Assembly: GCA_046331245.1 (NCBI GenBank)
Contig: JAXLRH010000008.1
Location: forward strand, 62,001-126,000
DNA: 64,000 bases
Direction: 5' to 3'
Origin: SSF14 sp046331245
Lineage (GTDB): Bacteria; Actinomycetota; Acidimicrobiia; Acidimicrobiales; Microtrichaceae
The first letter of the stretch is position 1, and each line of letters begins with the position of its first letter. Under the pieces are notes generated by a model, which was not told the origin of the DNA, did not search any database, and was given only the letters and a program-made list of their open reading frames with translations. The translations under genes and the position numbers were made by a program. Below are positions 44,340 through 52,830 of the stretch, piece after piece.

Positions 44340-45149
44340 CCAGTGCCCCGGGCGGCGGAGCGCCTGCGGGATCGACGTCGACGCGTCACCCCGGGCCGCG
44401 CCCACCTGCGACTGCGTGAGGTACACGGCCGACGAGAGGTCGGCCCCGCGCACGTCGGCGTCGCGGAGGTCGGCGCCCAACAGGTCGGCGAGCCGGAGGT
44501 CGACGCCGCGCAGGTCGGCGCGGATGAGGCGACTCCCGCTCAGGTCGGCGCCGTGGAGCGCTGCCGACCGGAGGTCCGCTCCGATCAGGTCGGCGTCGCT
44601 GCGGTCGAGCATCGCCGTGCCGGACCGCGTGAGCGCGCTGGCGCGCCGCAGCAGCGGACCGACCCGGCGGCGGAGCGCCCCGGTGTCGACGGCCGCCAGC
44701 TCGCCGGCCGAACCACCGGCGGCTCGCTCCACGTCCGCGTCGGCGGCGTCGACCTCCGCGTGGACGGTCACCGCCGCGGGCATGGCCCGGGCCTCGGCGA
44801 GGAGCCACCGCATCTCGTGCAGTTGGCGCATCACGTCGAAGGCGGCGAACATCGCCGGCGCCGCTGCCCGGTCGGTGCGCCAGTCGACGCCCCGGAACGT
44901 CACCTGTGAGATGCGCTGGCCGGCCCCGAAGCAGTCGAACGCCGTGCACCCGGCGAACCCCTCGACGCGCAGCCGGTTGTGGATGCCACATCCGAGGCCG
45001 GCGCCGGGGTCGGCCGTCAGGTTCGGACAGGGAACGGCGGCGGCCTTGTCGATGGGGAAGTCCGCCGATCGCGCGAACGGCAGGGCCACGCAGCAGAGCG
45101 CGACGCACTGCTCGCAGTCGGCGCGCAGCTCGGTTGGACGCGACGTCAT
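44331..45149 (-). CDS. Cys-rich N-terminus plus pentapeptide-repeat protein
   Basis: A 272-aa protein. Residues 10-90 contain at least eight Cys (DCEQCVALCCVAL, CGIH, CTAFDCF), which may bind zinc or an Fe-S cluster. Residues about 185-255 are pentapeptide repeats of the A(D/N)LxG type (ADLIGADLRSAALHGADLSG and following), which fold as a right-handed beta-helix. This combination occurs in other actinobacteria; the function is unknown. Confidence -1.
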   Translation of the reverse strand: MTSRPTELRADCEQCVALCCVALPFARSADFPIDKAAAVPCPNLTADPGAGLGCGIHNRLRVEGFAGCTAFDCFGAGQRISQVTFRGVDWRTDRAAAPAMFAAFDVMRQLHEMRWLLAEARAMPAAVTVHAEVDAADADVERAAGGSAGELAAVDTGALRRRVGPLLRRASALTRSGTAMLDRSDADLIGADLRSAALHGADLSGSRLIRADLRGVDLRLADLLGADLRDADVRGADLSSAVYLTQSQVGAARGDASTSIPQALRRPGHWSG

Positions 45150-45207
45150 GTGTCCTCCCGCCGTGGAACGCGGCGATGGTACCAACGGGCCACGTAGGGT
45201 GCGCCGG

Positions 45208-46389
45208 GTGAGCGTCACCCTCGACCACTTCGATCCCTCGTTCGCCGCCGACCCGTACGCCACCTGGGACGCGCTGCGGGCCACCGGCCCCGTCTGGTAC
45301 TGGGCCGACCTCGACTCGTTCGTCGTCGTCGACCACCGGCTGGCGCGCGACGTGCTGCGCGACGGCGACACGTTCACCCTCAGCCGCTTCGCGTGGGAGC
45401 ACTGGGTCGACGGCGGCGACGGCGTCGAGCGACCGCTGCTCGACGTCACCATCGACGACGGCATCTTCCAGGCCGGCCCGGCGGACCACTCCCGGCTCCG
45501 CAAGCTCGTGGTACCCACGTTCTCGCCGTCGGCCGCCGAACGCCACCGCCCGCTGATCGAGGAGGTGATCGACGATCTCACCGCGAGCTGGAGTCCCGGC
45601 GACGTCGTCGACCTCGCGGCCGACCTCGCGCTGATCGCGCCCGTCCGCATCATCAGCCGGCTGCTCGGCGTCGACCCCAGCCGCGACGAGTGGTTCACCA
45701 CGATGGCCGGCGACCTCGCCGCGCTCGCCGATCCCACGGCCGGGCCCGACGTGTTCGACCGGGCCGAGGTGCAGCTCGGCCACTTCCGCGACCTCCTGGA
45801 GGCGGCCGGCACCTCACGAGGCCTGTACGCCGAGCTGGCCGCCGCCCAGGAGGACGGCGAGCGCCTCACGGCGACCGAGTGCTTCTCGATGCTCGTCGGC
45901 CTGATGACCGCGGGCATGGAGACCACGGCCAGCGCGATCTCGCTCGGCGCCATGGCGCTCATGGCGCATCCCGACCAGGCCGAGCTGCTCCGAGCGGCCC
46001 CGGAGCGGTGGCCGGCCGCCGTCATCGAGCTGCTGCGGTACAGCTACATCGGGTACGGCCTCACGAGGTTCCCCACCCGCGCCGTCGAGCTCGGGGGCCA
46101 CCCGGTGCGTGCCGGCCAGCTGGTGTGGGTCAACGTCGGCGCCGCGCTGCACGACCCGTCCACCTTCCCCGACCCCGAGCGGCTCGACATCGGTCGCGAC
46201 AACACCGAGGCAATCCCGTTCGGGTTCGGCGCCCACTACTGCCTGGGAGCCTCGCTCGCGAAGGTCGAGATCGAGAGCGCGCTGCGGTCGCTCACCCAGC
46301 GCTTCCCCGACATGGCGCCGGTGGGGGAGCCGTCGTGGCGCACCCACATGCTGCTGCGCGGCCCGACGTCGCTGCCCGTCCGGCTGTGA
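45208..46389 (+). CDS. Cytochrome P450
   Basis: A 393-aa bacterial P450. The I-helix has AGMETTAS, the ExxR motif lies in ELLRYS-type context, and the haem loop is FGFGAHYCLGASLA with the thiolate Cys. GTG at 45208 is chosen because the N-terminal HFDPSFAADPYATWDALR block follows at once. It is not joined to the ferredoxin unit at 47875 but is close enough to share it. Substrate unknown; steroid, terpene or fatty-acid oxidation is typical. Confidence -1.
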   Translation: MSVTLDHFDPSFAADPYATWDALRATGPVWYWADLDSFVVVDHRLARDVLRDGDTFTLSRFAWEHWVDGGDGVERPLLDVTIDDGIFQAGPADHSRLRKLVVPTFSPSAAERHRPLIEEVIDDLTASWSPGDVVDLAADLALIAPVRIISRLLGVDPSRDEWFTTMAGDLAALADPTAGPDVFDRAEVQLGHFRDLLEAAGTSRGLYAELAAAQEDGERLTATECFSMLVGLMTAGMETTASAISLGAMALMAHPDQAELLRAAPERWPAAVIELLRYSYIGYGLTRFPTRAVELGGHPVRAGQLVWVNVGAALHDPSTFPDPERLDIGRDNTEAIPFGFGAHYCLGASLAKVEIESALRSLTQRFPDMAPVGEPSWRTHMLLRGPTSLPVRL

Positions 46390-46542
46390 GCCAGGTTGTG
46401 AGCCCGGCGGTTCACAGCCTCCTCTGAGCAAGCGCGCCGAAGTCGGCGGAACGACCCAGGAACGCCACAGGGCGATCTGAGCCCGCGCCCCGACGATGTC
46501 TCCAGGTGGAACGCCCACCGCCCCCGTTCCAGGAGACACGTC

Positions 46543-47445
46543 ATGTCCGATCATCCCGAGCTCCAGCAGGATTCCGATCCCGAACCCGACCGCCGGTCGG
46601 CCGGAGCGACGACCTGGGTGCTGTCGGGCGTCGCAGCGGTGGTGATCGCCGCCGGCGCCATCCTCGGCATCAAGGCCGCGAGCGGCGGCACGACCGCCGC
46701 CGCGGCATCCACCGACTCGGCGAGCGCGGCGGCGTCGACCGGCGCCACCAACTCCGCCACCGGCGGACCCGGCCAGATGGGTGGCCCCGGCGGGGGAGCG
46801 TTCGGCACGATCGCCTCGATCGACGGCACGACCCTCACCGTGACCGACCAGAGCGGCACGACCACGAAGGTGGCGACCGACGCCGACACCACCTTCACGA
46901 CCAGCACGACGGCGACGGCGTCCGACGTCGCCGTCGGCGACAACGTGCGGGTGATGGGCACCGGCACGAGCACCGCGATCGCCGTCGAACGTCTGATCGA
47001 CAGCGGCTCGGTCGCCGCAACCGACGGGCCCGGCGCCGGCGGGCCCGTCGGCGCGGGCGGCGCCCCGGGCGGCGGAACCGGCGGTGCCCCCGGGGGCGGG
47101 TCCACCGCGACCGGCGGGTCGGCGCAGGACACCTCGCGGGTCTCGGCGGCGGGCGTCGTCGCGAAGATCGACGGCACGACCGTGACGATCACCACCACCG
47201 ACGGCGCCACCGTGACGGCCACGCTGTCCGACACGTCGACGGTCTCGAAGCTCACGGCCATCTCCCTGGCCGACCTCGCCACGGGTGACTCGATCATGGC
47301 CCGGGGCGAGACGACCGACGGCACGCTCACCGCCACCTCGGTGACCACGGGCATCCAGGCCGGCGGCTTCGGCGGCGGACCGGGCGGCGGCGCTCCCGGA
47401 GGGGCACCGGGCCAGGCCGGCTCCGCTGCCGGCACCGGTGCGTGA
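46543..47445 (+). CDS. Exported Gly-rich protein with two DUF5666-like domains
   Basis: A 300-aa protein with one N-terminal helix (23-44) and two similar beta-barrel-like units (GTIASIDGTTLTVTDQSG ... VAVGDNVRVMG, and GVVAKIDGTTVTITTTDG ... LATGDSIMARG), joined by Gly-rich linkers. This fits DUF5666, of unknown role, often found in exported actinobacterial proteins. It is separated from the P450 by 153 nt that hold a short hairpin (46397-46416) and no DevR box. Confidence -1.
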   Translation: MSDHPELQQDSDPEPDRRSAGATTWVLSGVAAVVIAAGAILGIKAASGGTTAAAASTDSASAAASTGATNSATGGPGQMGGPGGGAFGTIASIDGTTLTVTDQSGTTTKVATDADTTFTTSTTATASDVAVGDNVRVMGTGTSTAIAVERLIDSGSVAATDGPGAGGPVGAGGAPGGGTGGAPGGGSTATGGSAQDTSRVSAAGVVAKIDGTTVTITTTDGATVTATLSDTSTVSKLTAISLADLATGDSIMARGETTDGTLTATSVTTGIQAGGFGGGPGGGAPGGAPGQAGSAAGTGA

Positions 47446-47878
47446 GCTCCTGCCGAGGCTGATCCGCTACGGAGCGGTCTCGGTCGTCGCCACCCTCGTC
47501 AGCCTCACGGTGCTGACGACGCTCGTGGCCACCGGAGCGATGCCGGCGGGCTGGGCCAACGTCGTGGCCACCCTCGTGGGGATCGTCCCCTCGTTCGAGC
47601 TCAACCGCCGTTGGGTGTGGGCGGCGTCGGGCCCGCCCCGTGCGGCGCAGGTCGTTCCGTTCGTGGCCCTCACGCTCGTCGGCCTCTCGCTGTCTTCGAT
47701 CACCGTGTCGGTCACGGGCGCCTGGGCCGACGCCGCGGGCTGGGCGGCGGGCACCCGGGCCGCCGTCGCCGCCGTGGCCAACGTGGCGGCGTTCGGTTCG
47801 CTGTGGGTGGCGCAGTTCGTCATCTGCGACCGACGTCTCTTCGGAACGCGCGGCCGGCGGCCTACGCTCACGGGATGA
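47438..47878 (+). CDS. GtrA-family membrane protein
   Basis: A 146-aa, four-helix protein of the GtrA family (flippase-like, glycolipid or teichoic-acid precursors). The RYGAVSVVATLVSL and NRRWVW segments are typical. GTG 47438 overlaps the upstream gene by 8 nt and its stop overlaps the ferredoxin start. Confidence -1.
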   Translation: MRELLPRLIRYGAVSVVATLVSLTVLTTLVATGAMPAGWANVVATLVGIVPSFELNRRWVWAASGPPRAAQVVPFVALTLVGLSLSSITVSVTGAWADAAGWAAGTRAAVAAVANVAAFGSLWVAQFVICDRRLFGTRGRRPTLTG

Positions 47879-48099
47879 CGATTCGGGTGACGATCGACGA
47901 CGACCGCTGCGAGGGCCACGGCCGTTGCTACAACCTGGCGCCGGAGGTGTTCGCCCCCGACGACATCGGCAACGGCACGGTGCTCGGCGACGGCACCGTG
48001 CCCGTCGAGTTCGAGCACCGGGTACGGCTGGCGGTCGCCAACTGCCCCGAGCTCGCGATCTCGCTCGTCGAGAGCGGCCCCGACGGCGGGGACGCCTGA
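47875..48099 (+). CDS. [3Fe-4S] ferredoxin of P450 type
   Basis: A 74-aa ferredoxin with cluster ligands CEGHGRC and NCPE, i.e. the second Cys of the 4Fe type is His, typical of P450-associated actinobacterial ferredoxins. ATG overlaps the GtrA stop (ATGA) and its own stop overlaps the P450 start (TGATG), so it should donate electrons to the P450 at 48099. No reductase gene is nearby. Confidence -1.
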   Translation: MTIRVTIDDDRCEGHGRCYNLAPEVFAPDDIGNGTVLGDGTVPVEFEHRVRLAVANCPELAISLVESGPDGGDA

Positions 48100-49313
48100 T
48101 GGGGCGCCACGCGCCGGTCACCGACTGGGCGACCGACTTCGACCACACCGACGACGCGTACGTCGAGAACCCGTTCCCCATCTGGGACGCGCTCCGCACC
48201 GAGTGCCCCATCGCTCACACCGAGCGCTACAACGGAGCGTGGTTGCCGACCCGTCACGAGGACATCGCGGCCATCGCCTACGACACCGATCGCTTCACCT
48301 CGCGGAGCGTGGTGATGAGCGAGTTCCGCGCTCCCATCGAGCTCGCGCCAGAGGGCATCGCGCCGCCCATCTCGTCCGACCCGCCGTTCCACAAGGGCGC
48401 TCGCCGCGTGCTCCTCCCGGCCTTCGCCCCGCAGGCGGTCGACGCGCTGGAGGCCTCGACCCGTGCCTACTGCGAGGAGCTCGTCGCCGCGCTGCGCGCC
48501 GGCGCCGGTGACGATGGTGTGGTCGACGCCGCCGTCGGCTACGCCCAGCACATCCCGGTGCGGGTCATCGCCAACATGCTCGGGCTGCCCGAGGGCGACG
48601 GCGACCGGTTCCGTCACTTCGTCGACCACGTGCTGGAGGGCGTCGACAAGCCGATGGAGGAGCGGGCCGCGGGCATGGGCGAGCTGTTCGAGTACCTGCA
48701 GGCGCAGGTCCTCGACCACATGGCCAACCCCCGCCCCGACCTCACGTCGTACCTGCTGGGCGCCGACATGGACGGCGAGCCGCTCGACCCGTTCCACGTC
48801 ATCCGCACGATCGCGCTGCTGCTCATCGCCGGCATCGACACCACGTGGAGCGCGATCGGCGCCTCCATCTGGCACCTCGCCGGGCACCCCGCCGATCGCG
48901 AGCGGCTCGTCGCCGAGCCCGAGCTGCTGCCGACGGCGATGGAGGAGTTCCTCCGCGCCTACGCCCCCGTCACGATGGCCCGCATGGTGCGCGAGGACAT
49001 GGACTACGCGGGCTGCCCGATGAAGCGCAACGACTTCGTGCTGCTGCCGTTCCCGGCCGCCAACCGCGACCCCGAGGTGTTCGACCGGCCCGACGAGGTG
49101 ATCATCGACCGCGAGGTCAACCGCCACGCGGCGTTCGGGCTCGGCATCCACCGGTGCGCCGGCTCGCACCTCGCCCGCATGGAGCTGCGCGTCGCCCTCG
49201 AGGTGTGGCTCGACGCGTTCCCCGACTTCGAGCTGGCCGACCCGGCCGGCGTGCGCTGGTCCGGTGGCCAGGTGCGGGGCCCTCGCGTCCTGCCCGTGCG
49301 GCTCGCACGCTGA
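48099..49313 (+). CDS. Cytochrome P450 coupled to ferredoxin
   Basis: A 404-aa P450 with I-helix AGIDTTWSA, K-helix ExxR (EEFLRAY) and haem loop FGLGIHRCAGSHLAR. Organised with its ferredoxin in a coupled unit. The N-terminal block DDAYVENPFPIWDALR is usual for CYP families of actinobacteria; the substrate cannot be inferred. Confidence -1.
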   Translation: MGRHAPVTDWATDFDHTDDAYVENPFPIWDALRTECPIAHTERYNGAWLPTRHEDIAAIAYDTDRFTSRSVVMSEFRAPIELAPEGIAPPISSDPPFHKGARRVLLPAFAPQAVDALEASTRAYCEELVAALRAGAGDDGVVDAAVGYAQHIPVRVIANMLGLPEGDGDRFRHFVDHVLEGVDKPMEERAAGMGELFEYLQAQVLDHMANPRPDLTSYLLGADMDGEPLDPFHVIRTIALLLIAGIDTTWSAIGASIWHLAGHPADRERLVAEPELLPTAMEEFLRAYAPVTMARMVREDMDYAGCPMKRNDFVLLPFPAANRDPEVFDRPDEVIIDREVNRHAAFGLGIHRCAGSHLARMELRVALEVWLDAFPDFELADPAGVRWSGGQVRGPRVLPVRLAR

Positions 49314-49335
49314 CGCAGGGCCCCGCCGCCGGCCG

Positions 49336-49860
49336 TCAGGCGGCCTCGGACATGCGCTTGCCGGTCTCCAGGACGCTCTTGAGATCGCTGAGGATCCACG
49401 GGTGGCCACCGCCGCCCTGCGCGGGGTCGGCGTTCGCCCCGGCGACCATGAGCGAGAGGTTGGGCATGCCCTCGAGCTCGTGGGTCACGACGAGGGAGCA
49501 GAACCCCTCGTACTCGGTGATGTCGTAGGCGATCGTGCTGAAGCCCTCGGCCTGCATCGACGGATCCATGTTCATGCGCCAGGTGGCACGGAGGTGGTGC
49601 GGTGCGTCGACCTCCAGCACCTCGCCCTCGATGATCACGTCGGCGATCGGCCAGCCCATGGCCTTCGATCCCTCGATCATCGCCTCGTCGGGGTTGATGG
49701 TGAGCGCGCCGCCGACCCGGAGGTCCCAGTGCGCGTAGCCGCCGTAGCCGTACTTGACGGTCCACTCCGGTGATGTGATGGCGTCCCAGATCGCCTGGGC
49801 GGTGGCCCGGATGTACACCTTGTGCACCTGCGTGGTCGCGGCGTTCGTTGCTGTGGTCAT
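49336..49860 (-). CDS. SRPBCC/AHSA1-domain protein
   Basis: A 174-aa START-like protein of the AHSA1 type (VHKVYIRATAQAIWDAITSPEWTVKYGYGG ... GWPIADVIIEGEVLEVDAPHHL). The ATG overlaps the ArsR-like stop (ATGA). Pairs of ArsR regulator and AHSA1 protein are very common in actinobacteria and often control small-molecule binding; the ligand is unknown. Confidence -1.
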   Translation of the reverse strand: MTTATNAATTQVHKVYIRATAQAIWDAITSPEWTVKYGYGGYAHWDLRVGGALTINPDEAMIEGSKAMGWPIADVIIEGEVLEVDAPHHLRATWRMNMDPSMQAEGFSTIAYDITEYEGFCSLVVTHELEGMPNLSLMVAGANADPAQGGGGHPWILSDLKSVLETGKRMSEAA

Positions 49861-50177
49861 GCTTCCTGCTCCAGTTGGTTCTTGAGGTCGATGAGCGCCG
49901 TCACCTGACGCTCCGTGTACTTGTCGATCCACCGGTCGTGGATCAGGCGGATGGGGACGGCGTTGAGGAAGTGCAACTTCTCTCGCCCCGCCTTTCGAGT
50001 GACGACGAGCCCGGCCTCCTCGAGCACCCGGAGGTGCTTCATGACCCCGAAGCGGGTCATGTCCAGATCGGCTTCGAGGTCGGTCAGCGTGCGGCCGTCG
50101 CGCTCGAAGAGCCGGTCGAGGAGGTGACGCCTCGTCGGGTCTGCGAGCGCTTTGAACACGCTGTCGTCGTCGGTCAC
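49857..50177 (-). CDS. ArsR-family winged-helix regulator
   Basis: A 106-aa regulator (VFKALADPTRRHLLDRLFERDGRTLTDLEADLDMTRFGVMKHLRVLEEAGLV) without the Cys metal-site signature. GTG 50177 was preferred to ATG 50213 because the palindrome at 50191-50206 would otherwise lie inside the coding region. It is coupled to the AHSA1 gene. Confidence -1.
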   Translation of the reverse strand: MTDDDSVFKALADPTRRHLLDRLFERDGRTLTDLEADLDMTRFGVMKHLRVLEEAGLVVTRKAGREKLHFLNAVPIRLIHDRWIDKYTERQVTALIDLKNQLEQEA

Positions 50178-50190
50178 GAATGGACAATAC

Positions 50191-50206
50191 GTGACCAAAT
50201 GGTCAC
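50191..50206. promoter_or_regulatory. Palindromic operator of the ArsR-AHSA1 pair
   Basis: GTGACCA-AA-TGGTCAC, a perfect 7-bp inverted repeat 14 nt upstream of the ArsR GTG, with ACAATA between. Likely autorepression site. Confidence -1.
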
Positions 50207-50264
50207 ATGTCAACGGGGCGCGTCGAAGCAGGGGAGCGGGCGCCCCTGCCGTGCCCCTGTCGCG

Positions 50265-50717
50265 CTACGCCGGCGAGAGGATGACCAGCGGGATGTCGCG
50301 GTCGGTCTTCGTCTGGTAGCCGGCGTAGCCCTTGTACGCCGCGACGACGCTCGGCCAGAGCGCCGCCTTCTCGTCGGCCGTCGCGACCCGCGCCGTCATG
50401 GCGCGGGTGCTGCCCGACATCGTGATGCCGACCGACGGGTTCGCCACGAGGTTGTGGTACCAGGCGGGGTACCGGTCGTCACCGCCGTACGAGGCGACGA
50501 GCACGACGTCGTCGCCGTCCTGCACCGGCGAGGTGAGCATCGTCGTGCGCTGCTCGCCGCTCTTACGACCGATGGTGGTGAGCATCACGACCGGCATGCC
50601 GAAGGCAGTGCCGGCGATGCGGCCACGGCTGGTGCGGAACACCCACCGGTGGAACCCGGTCCACACCTTGTTGATGCGGTCCTTGTTGCGCTGGGCAGAG
50701 CTCGGGGTGGTCGACAT
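50265..50717 (-). CDS. F420-type nitroreductase-family (Ddn-like) oxidoreductase
   Basis: A 150-aa split-barrel protein of the deazaflavin-dependent nitroreductase family: GRIAGTAFGMPVVMLTTIGRKSGEQRTTML, YGGDDRYPAWYHNL and GITMSG are the family signature. It probably reduces quinones or nitro-compounds with F420H2. F420 use is an actinobacterial mark that supports the assigned taxonomy. No DevR box found upstream. Confidence -1.
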   Translation of the reverse strand: MSTTPSSAQRNKDRINKVWTGFHRWVFRTSRGRIAGTAFGMPVVMLTTIGRKSGEQRTTMLTSPVQDGDDVVLVASYGGDDRYPAWYHNLVANPSVGITMSGSTRAMTARVATADEKAALWPSVVAAYKGYAGYQTKTDRDIPLVILSPA

Positions 50718-50796
50718 GGTCCGTTTCTAGTGGACGGGCGTCGCAGGTACCTGTGTCCGGCCAACGGGTGACGTCCGTACAAATTCCACCTGGGTC

Positions 50797-51387
50797 GTGG
50801 CGAGCACGAGGGGCATCGACGTGTTCGGAACATCTCCCAGATCCCGACGGACACTCGGCCTTGTTGTGGGTGTGCTCGTCCAGCTGACCCGCGTCAGCTG
50901 TGGTCAGAGTTCCCCCGTCCGAACCAGCTCTCCCGACCCCACGACCACCTCCGAGGTCGTCCGGACGACTGCAGACGCGACGGCCTCGCCGACGACAGCT
51001 GCGACCGAGTCCGACGCTGACGCTCTGAAGGCCTGCGCGGCGTACGCGATGAGCCTGCCGACGAGCGTGCACGCCCAGGTGGTGTCCGGATTCGACTCCA
51101 CCGTCGGTCGAGGCGTCGCACGTCGGGATCATCTGTTGGAGGCTGCCGGGAAGGCTGTCGGCATGGCTCCACCGTCAGCCCCGAGCGCCGTTGATCTCGG
51201 GTTCTCCGAGGACCAGCCTGCCAGCCTCTGCTACATCGATGGAACGTTCTCCGGACCGAGCATGAACGGTTTCCCGCAGGGAGACCGCTCCATGCTGCTC
51301 ATCGTGAACGGCAAGGCCGTGGGGCTGATCGGCGGAACATCGATTCCTCGGGAAGGCGTCGTCACCCTGGACCCATTGCGGCCGTAG
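50797..51387 (+). CDS. Exported Thr-rich hypothetical protein
   Basis: A 196-aa protein starting with GTG. A hydrophobic helix (20-34) is followed by Ser-Cys, possibly a poor lipobox (VSC), a Thr-rich region and a compact domain with two Cys (KACAAYAM, LCYIDG). I do not recognise a family. Codon choice is slightly less GC-rich than its neighbours, perhaps a recent arrival. Confidence -1.
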   Translation: MASTRGIDVFGTSPRSRRTLGLVVGVLVQLTRVSCGQSSPVRTSSPDPTTTSEVVRTTADATASPTTAATESDADALKACAAYAMSLPTSVHAQVVSGFDSTVGRGVARRDHLLEAAGKAVGMAPPSAPSAVDLGFSEDQPASLCYIDGTFSGPSMNGFPQGDRSMLLIVNGKAVGLIGGTSIPREGVVTLDPLRP

Positions 51388-51395
51388 CCGCGCGT

Positions 51396-52262
51396 TCAGC
51401 GGAACGGCGCGACCCACTCCTCGCTGCGCTCCCACAACGTGGCGGCGAGCTCGGGCGTTGCGACCGGATTGACGTCGCGCCGAGCGCAGTCCTCGTCGAA
51501 GTACGAGCCCGACTGCGCCTCGAGTCCCGGCTCGACCGTGCAGAAGACCGAGGAGCGTGCGCCGGCCTCGGTGGTCTTCATGCGCGCCAGGCGTTGGTAG
51601 GCGAGCGCTGCAGGGCGGGGGAGCCGGCGCCACACGTCGCTCGCCACCTGGCCGGGGTTCACCGCGAACGAGCTGAGCTGCGCCGGGTCGTGGCGGGTGG
51701 CCAGCTCCATCGTGAACAGCACGTTGCACAGCTTCGAGCGGTCGTACGCGCGCAGCCCGACGAACGAGTCGGTGGACTCGCGCACGGTGTCGAGGTCGAG
51801 GCGCTTGGGGCGGAAGTGGTTGCCGCTCGACACGTTCACCACCCGTGCCGGCGTCGAGGACCGGAGCAGGGGCAGCAGCTCGGTGGTGAAGAGGAAGTGG
51901 CCGAGGTGGTTCACTCCGAAGGCGAGCTCGAAGCCGTCGGCCGTGAGCCCGCGCTGGCCGGCGAGACCGGCGTTGTTCACCAGCAGGTGCAACGGGCGCC
52001 CGCCGTCGAGCCACTCGGCGGCGGAGCGCTTCGTGGCGGCGAGGTCGGCGAGGTCGAGCGCGAGGAAGGACACGTCGTCGTTGCCGGTGGCCCGGCGGAT
52101 CTCGTCGACGACGGGTGTGGTCTTGGCTTCCGACCGGCAGGCAAGCACGACGGTCGCCCCTGCTGCAGCGAGTGCCGTGGCCGTCGCCTTTCCGATGCCG
52201 GTGTTGGAGCCCGTCACCATCGCGACGCGTCCGTCGAGGCGAGTGATGCCGGGATCAGCCAT
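51396..52262 (-). CDS. Short-chain dehydrogenase/reductase
   Basis: A 288-aa classical SDR with the NAD(P) loop TGSNTGIG, NNAG, active-site Ser in VNVSSG and YDRSK (YxxxK; Tyr and Lys present). It resembles retinol-dehydrogenase/WW-domain-type SDRs. It overlaps the TetR gene stop by 8 nt and probably belongs to the TetR/P450 operon below, so it may act on the same product. Confidence -1.
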   Translation of the reverse strand: MADPGITRLDGRVAMVTGSNTGIGKATATALAAAGATVVLACRSEAKTTPVVDEIRRATGNDDVSFLALDLADLAATKRSAAEWLDGGRPLHLLVNNAGLAGQRGLTADGFELAFGVNHLGHFLFTTELLPLLRSSTPARVVNVSSGNHFRPKRLDLDTVRESTDSFVGLRAYDRSKLCNVLFTMELATRHDPAQLSSFAVNPGQVASDVWRRLPRPAALAYQRLARMKTTEAGARSSVFCTVEPGLEAQSGSYFDEDCARRDVNPVATPELAATLWERSEEWVAPFR

Positions 52263-52830
52263 GCGCGGCACCGTAGTGGGCCGGGCGCCCGCCGAGCACC
52301 GACGGCACCAGGAACCGCTCGACCAGCGCCCGCTCCTCGGCCTCGTCGGCGCCGGGATTGGTGAGGAGCGACACGACCGAGCGGACGAGCCAGCGCGCCG
52401 CCAGGTCGTCGCCCGCCTCGCCGAGGAACTCGCCGGCGATGGCCTCGATCACCTCCGAGGACACGGCGAGGCGGTTGGCCGGGCCCGCCTCGTCGGGGGC
52501 GAACCACGCGGCGAGGGCCGGGGTGGAGCGCACGGTGGCGACGGTGCGCACGATCGCGTCGGCCATGCGCTCGGCCGGGTCGGTCGTGTCGGCGCCGGCG
52601 CGACCCACCTCGCGGGCCACGCGCACCGCCTCCCGCGTCACGAACGCCGACCGCAGCGCGTCGCGATTGCGGAAGTGCCGGTAGAGGGTGGCGCGGGAGC
52701 AGCCGGCCTCGTCGGCGATGTCGGCCATGCCTGCGGCGGCGACACCCATGCGGACGAACACCCGGCCGGCGGCGTCGAGCAGGCGTTGCTCGGCGGCGAC
52801 GTGTCGTTCGTCGGCGAGCCAGGTGGTCAT
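52255..52830 (-). CDS. TetR-family regulator of the P450-SDR unit
   Basis: A 191-aa repressor with the HTH at residues 18-60 (LLDAAGRVFVRMGVAAAGMADIADEAGCSRATLYRHF). Its ATG overlaps the P450 stop (ATGA). The 22-bp palindrome at 54029-54050, over the P450 start, is its likely operator. Confidence -1.
   Translation of the reverse strand: MTTWLADERHVAAEQRLLDAAGRVFVRMGVAAAGMADIADEAGCSRATLYRHFRNRDALRSAFVTREAVRVAREVGRAGADTTDPAERMADAIVRTVATVRSTPALAAWFAPDEAGPANRLAVSSEVIEAIAGEFLGEAGDDLAARWLVRSVVSLLTNPGADEAEERALVERFLVPSVLGGRPAHYGAAHG

Noticed and set aside
46465..46485. Possible DevR box AGGGCGATCTGAGCCC upstream of 46543
   Set aside because: Half-site spacing and centre do not fit, no TG follows, and the distance to the start (59 nt) does not match a -10-like hexamer.
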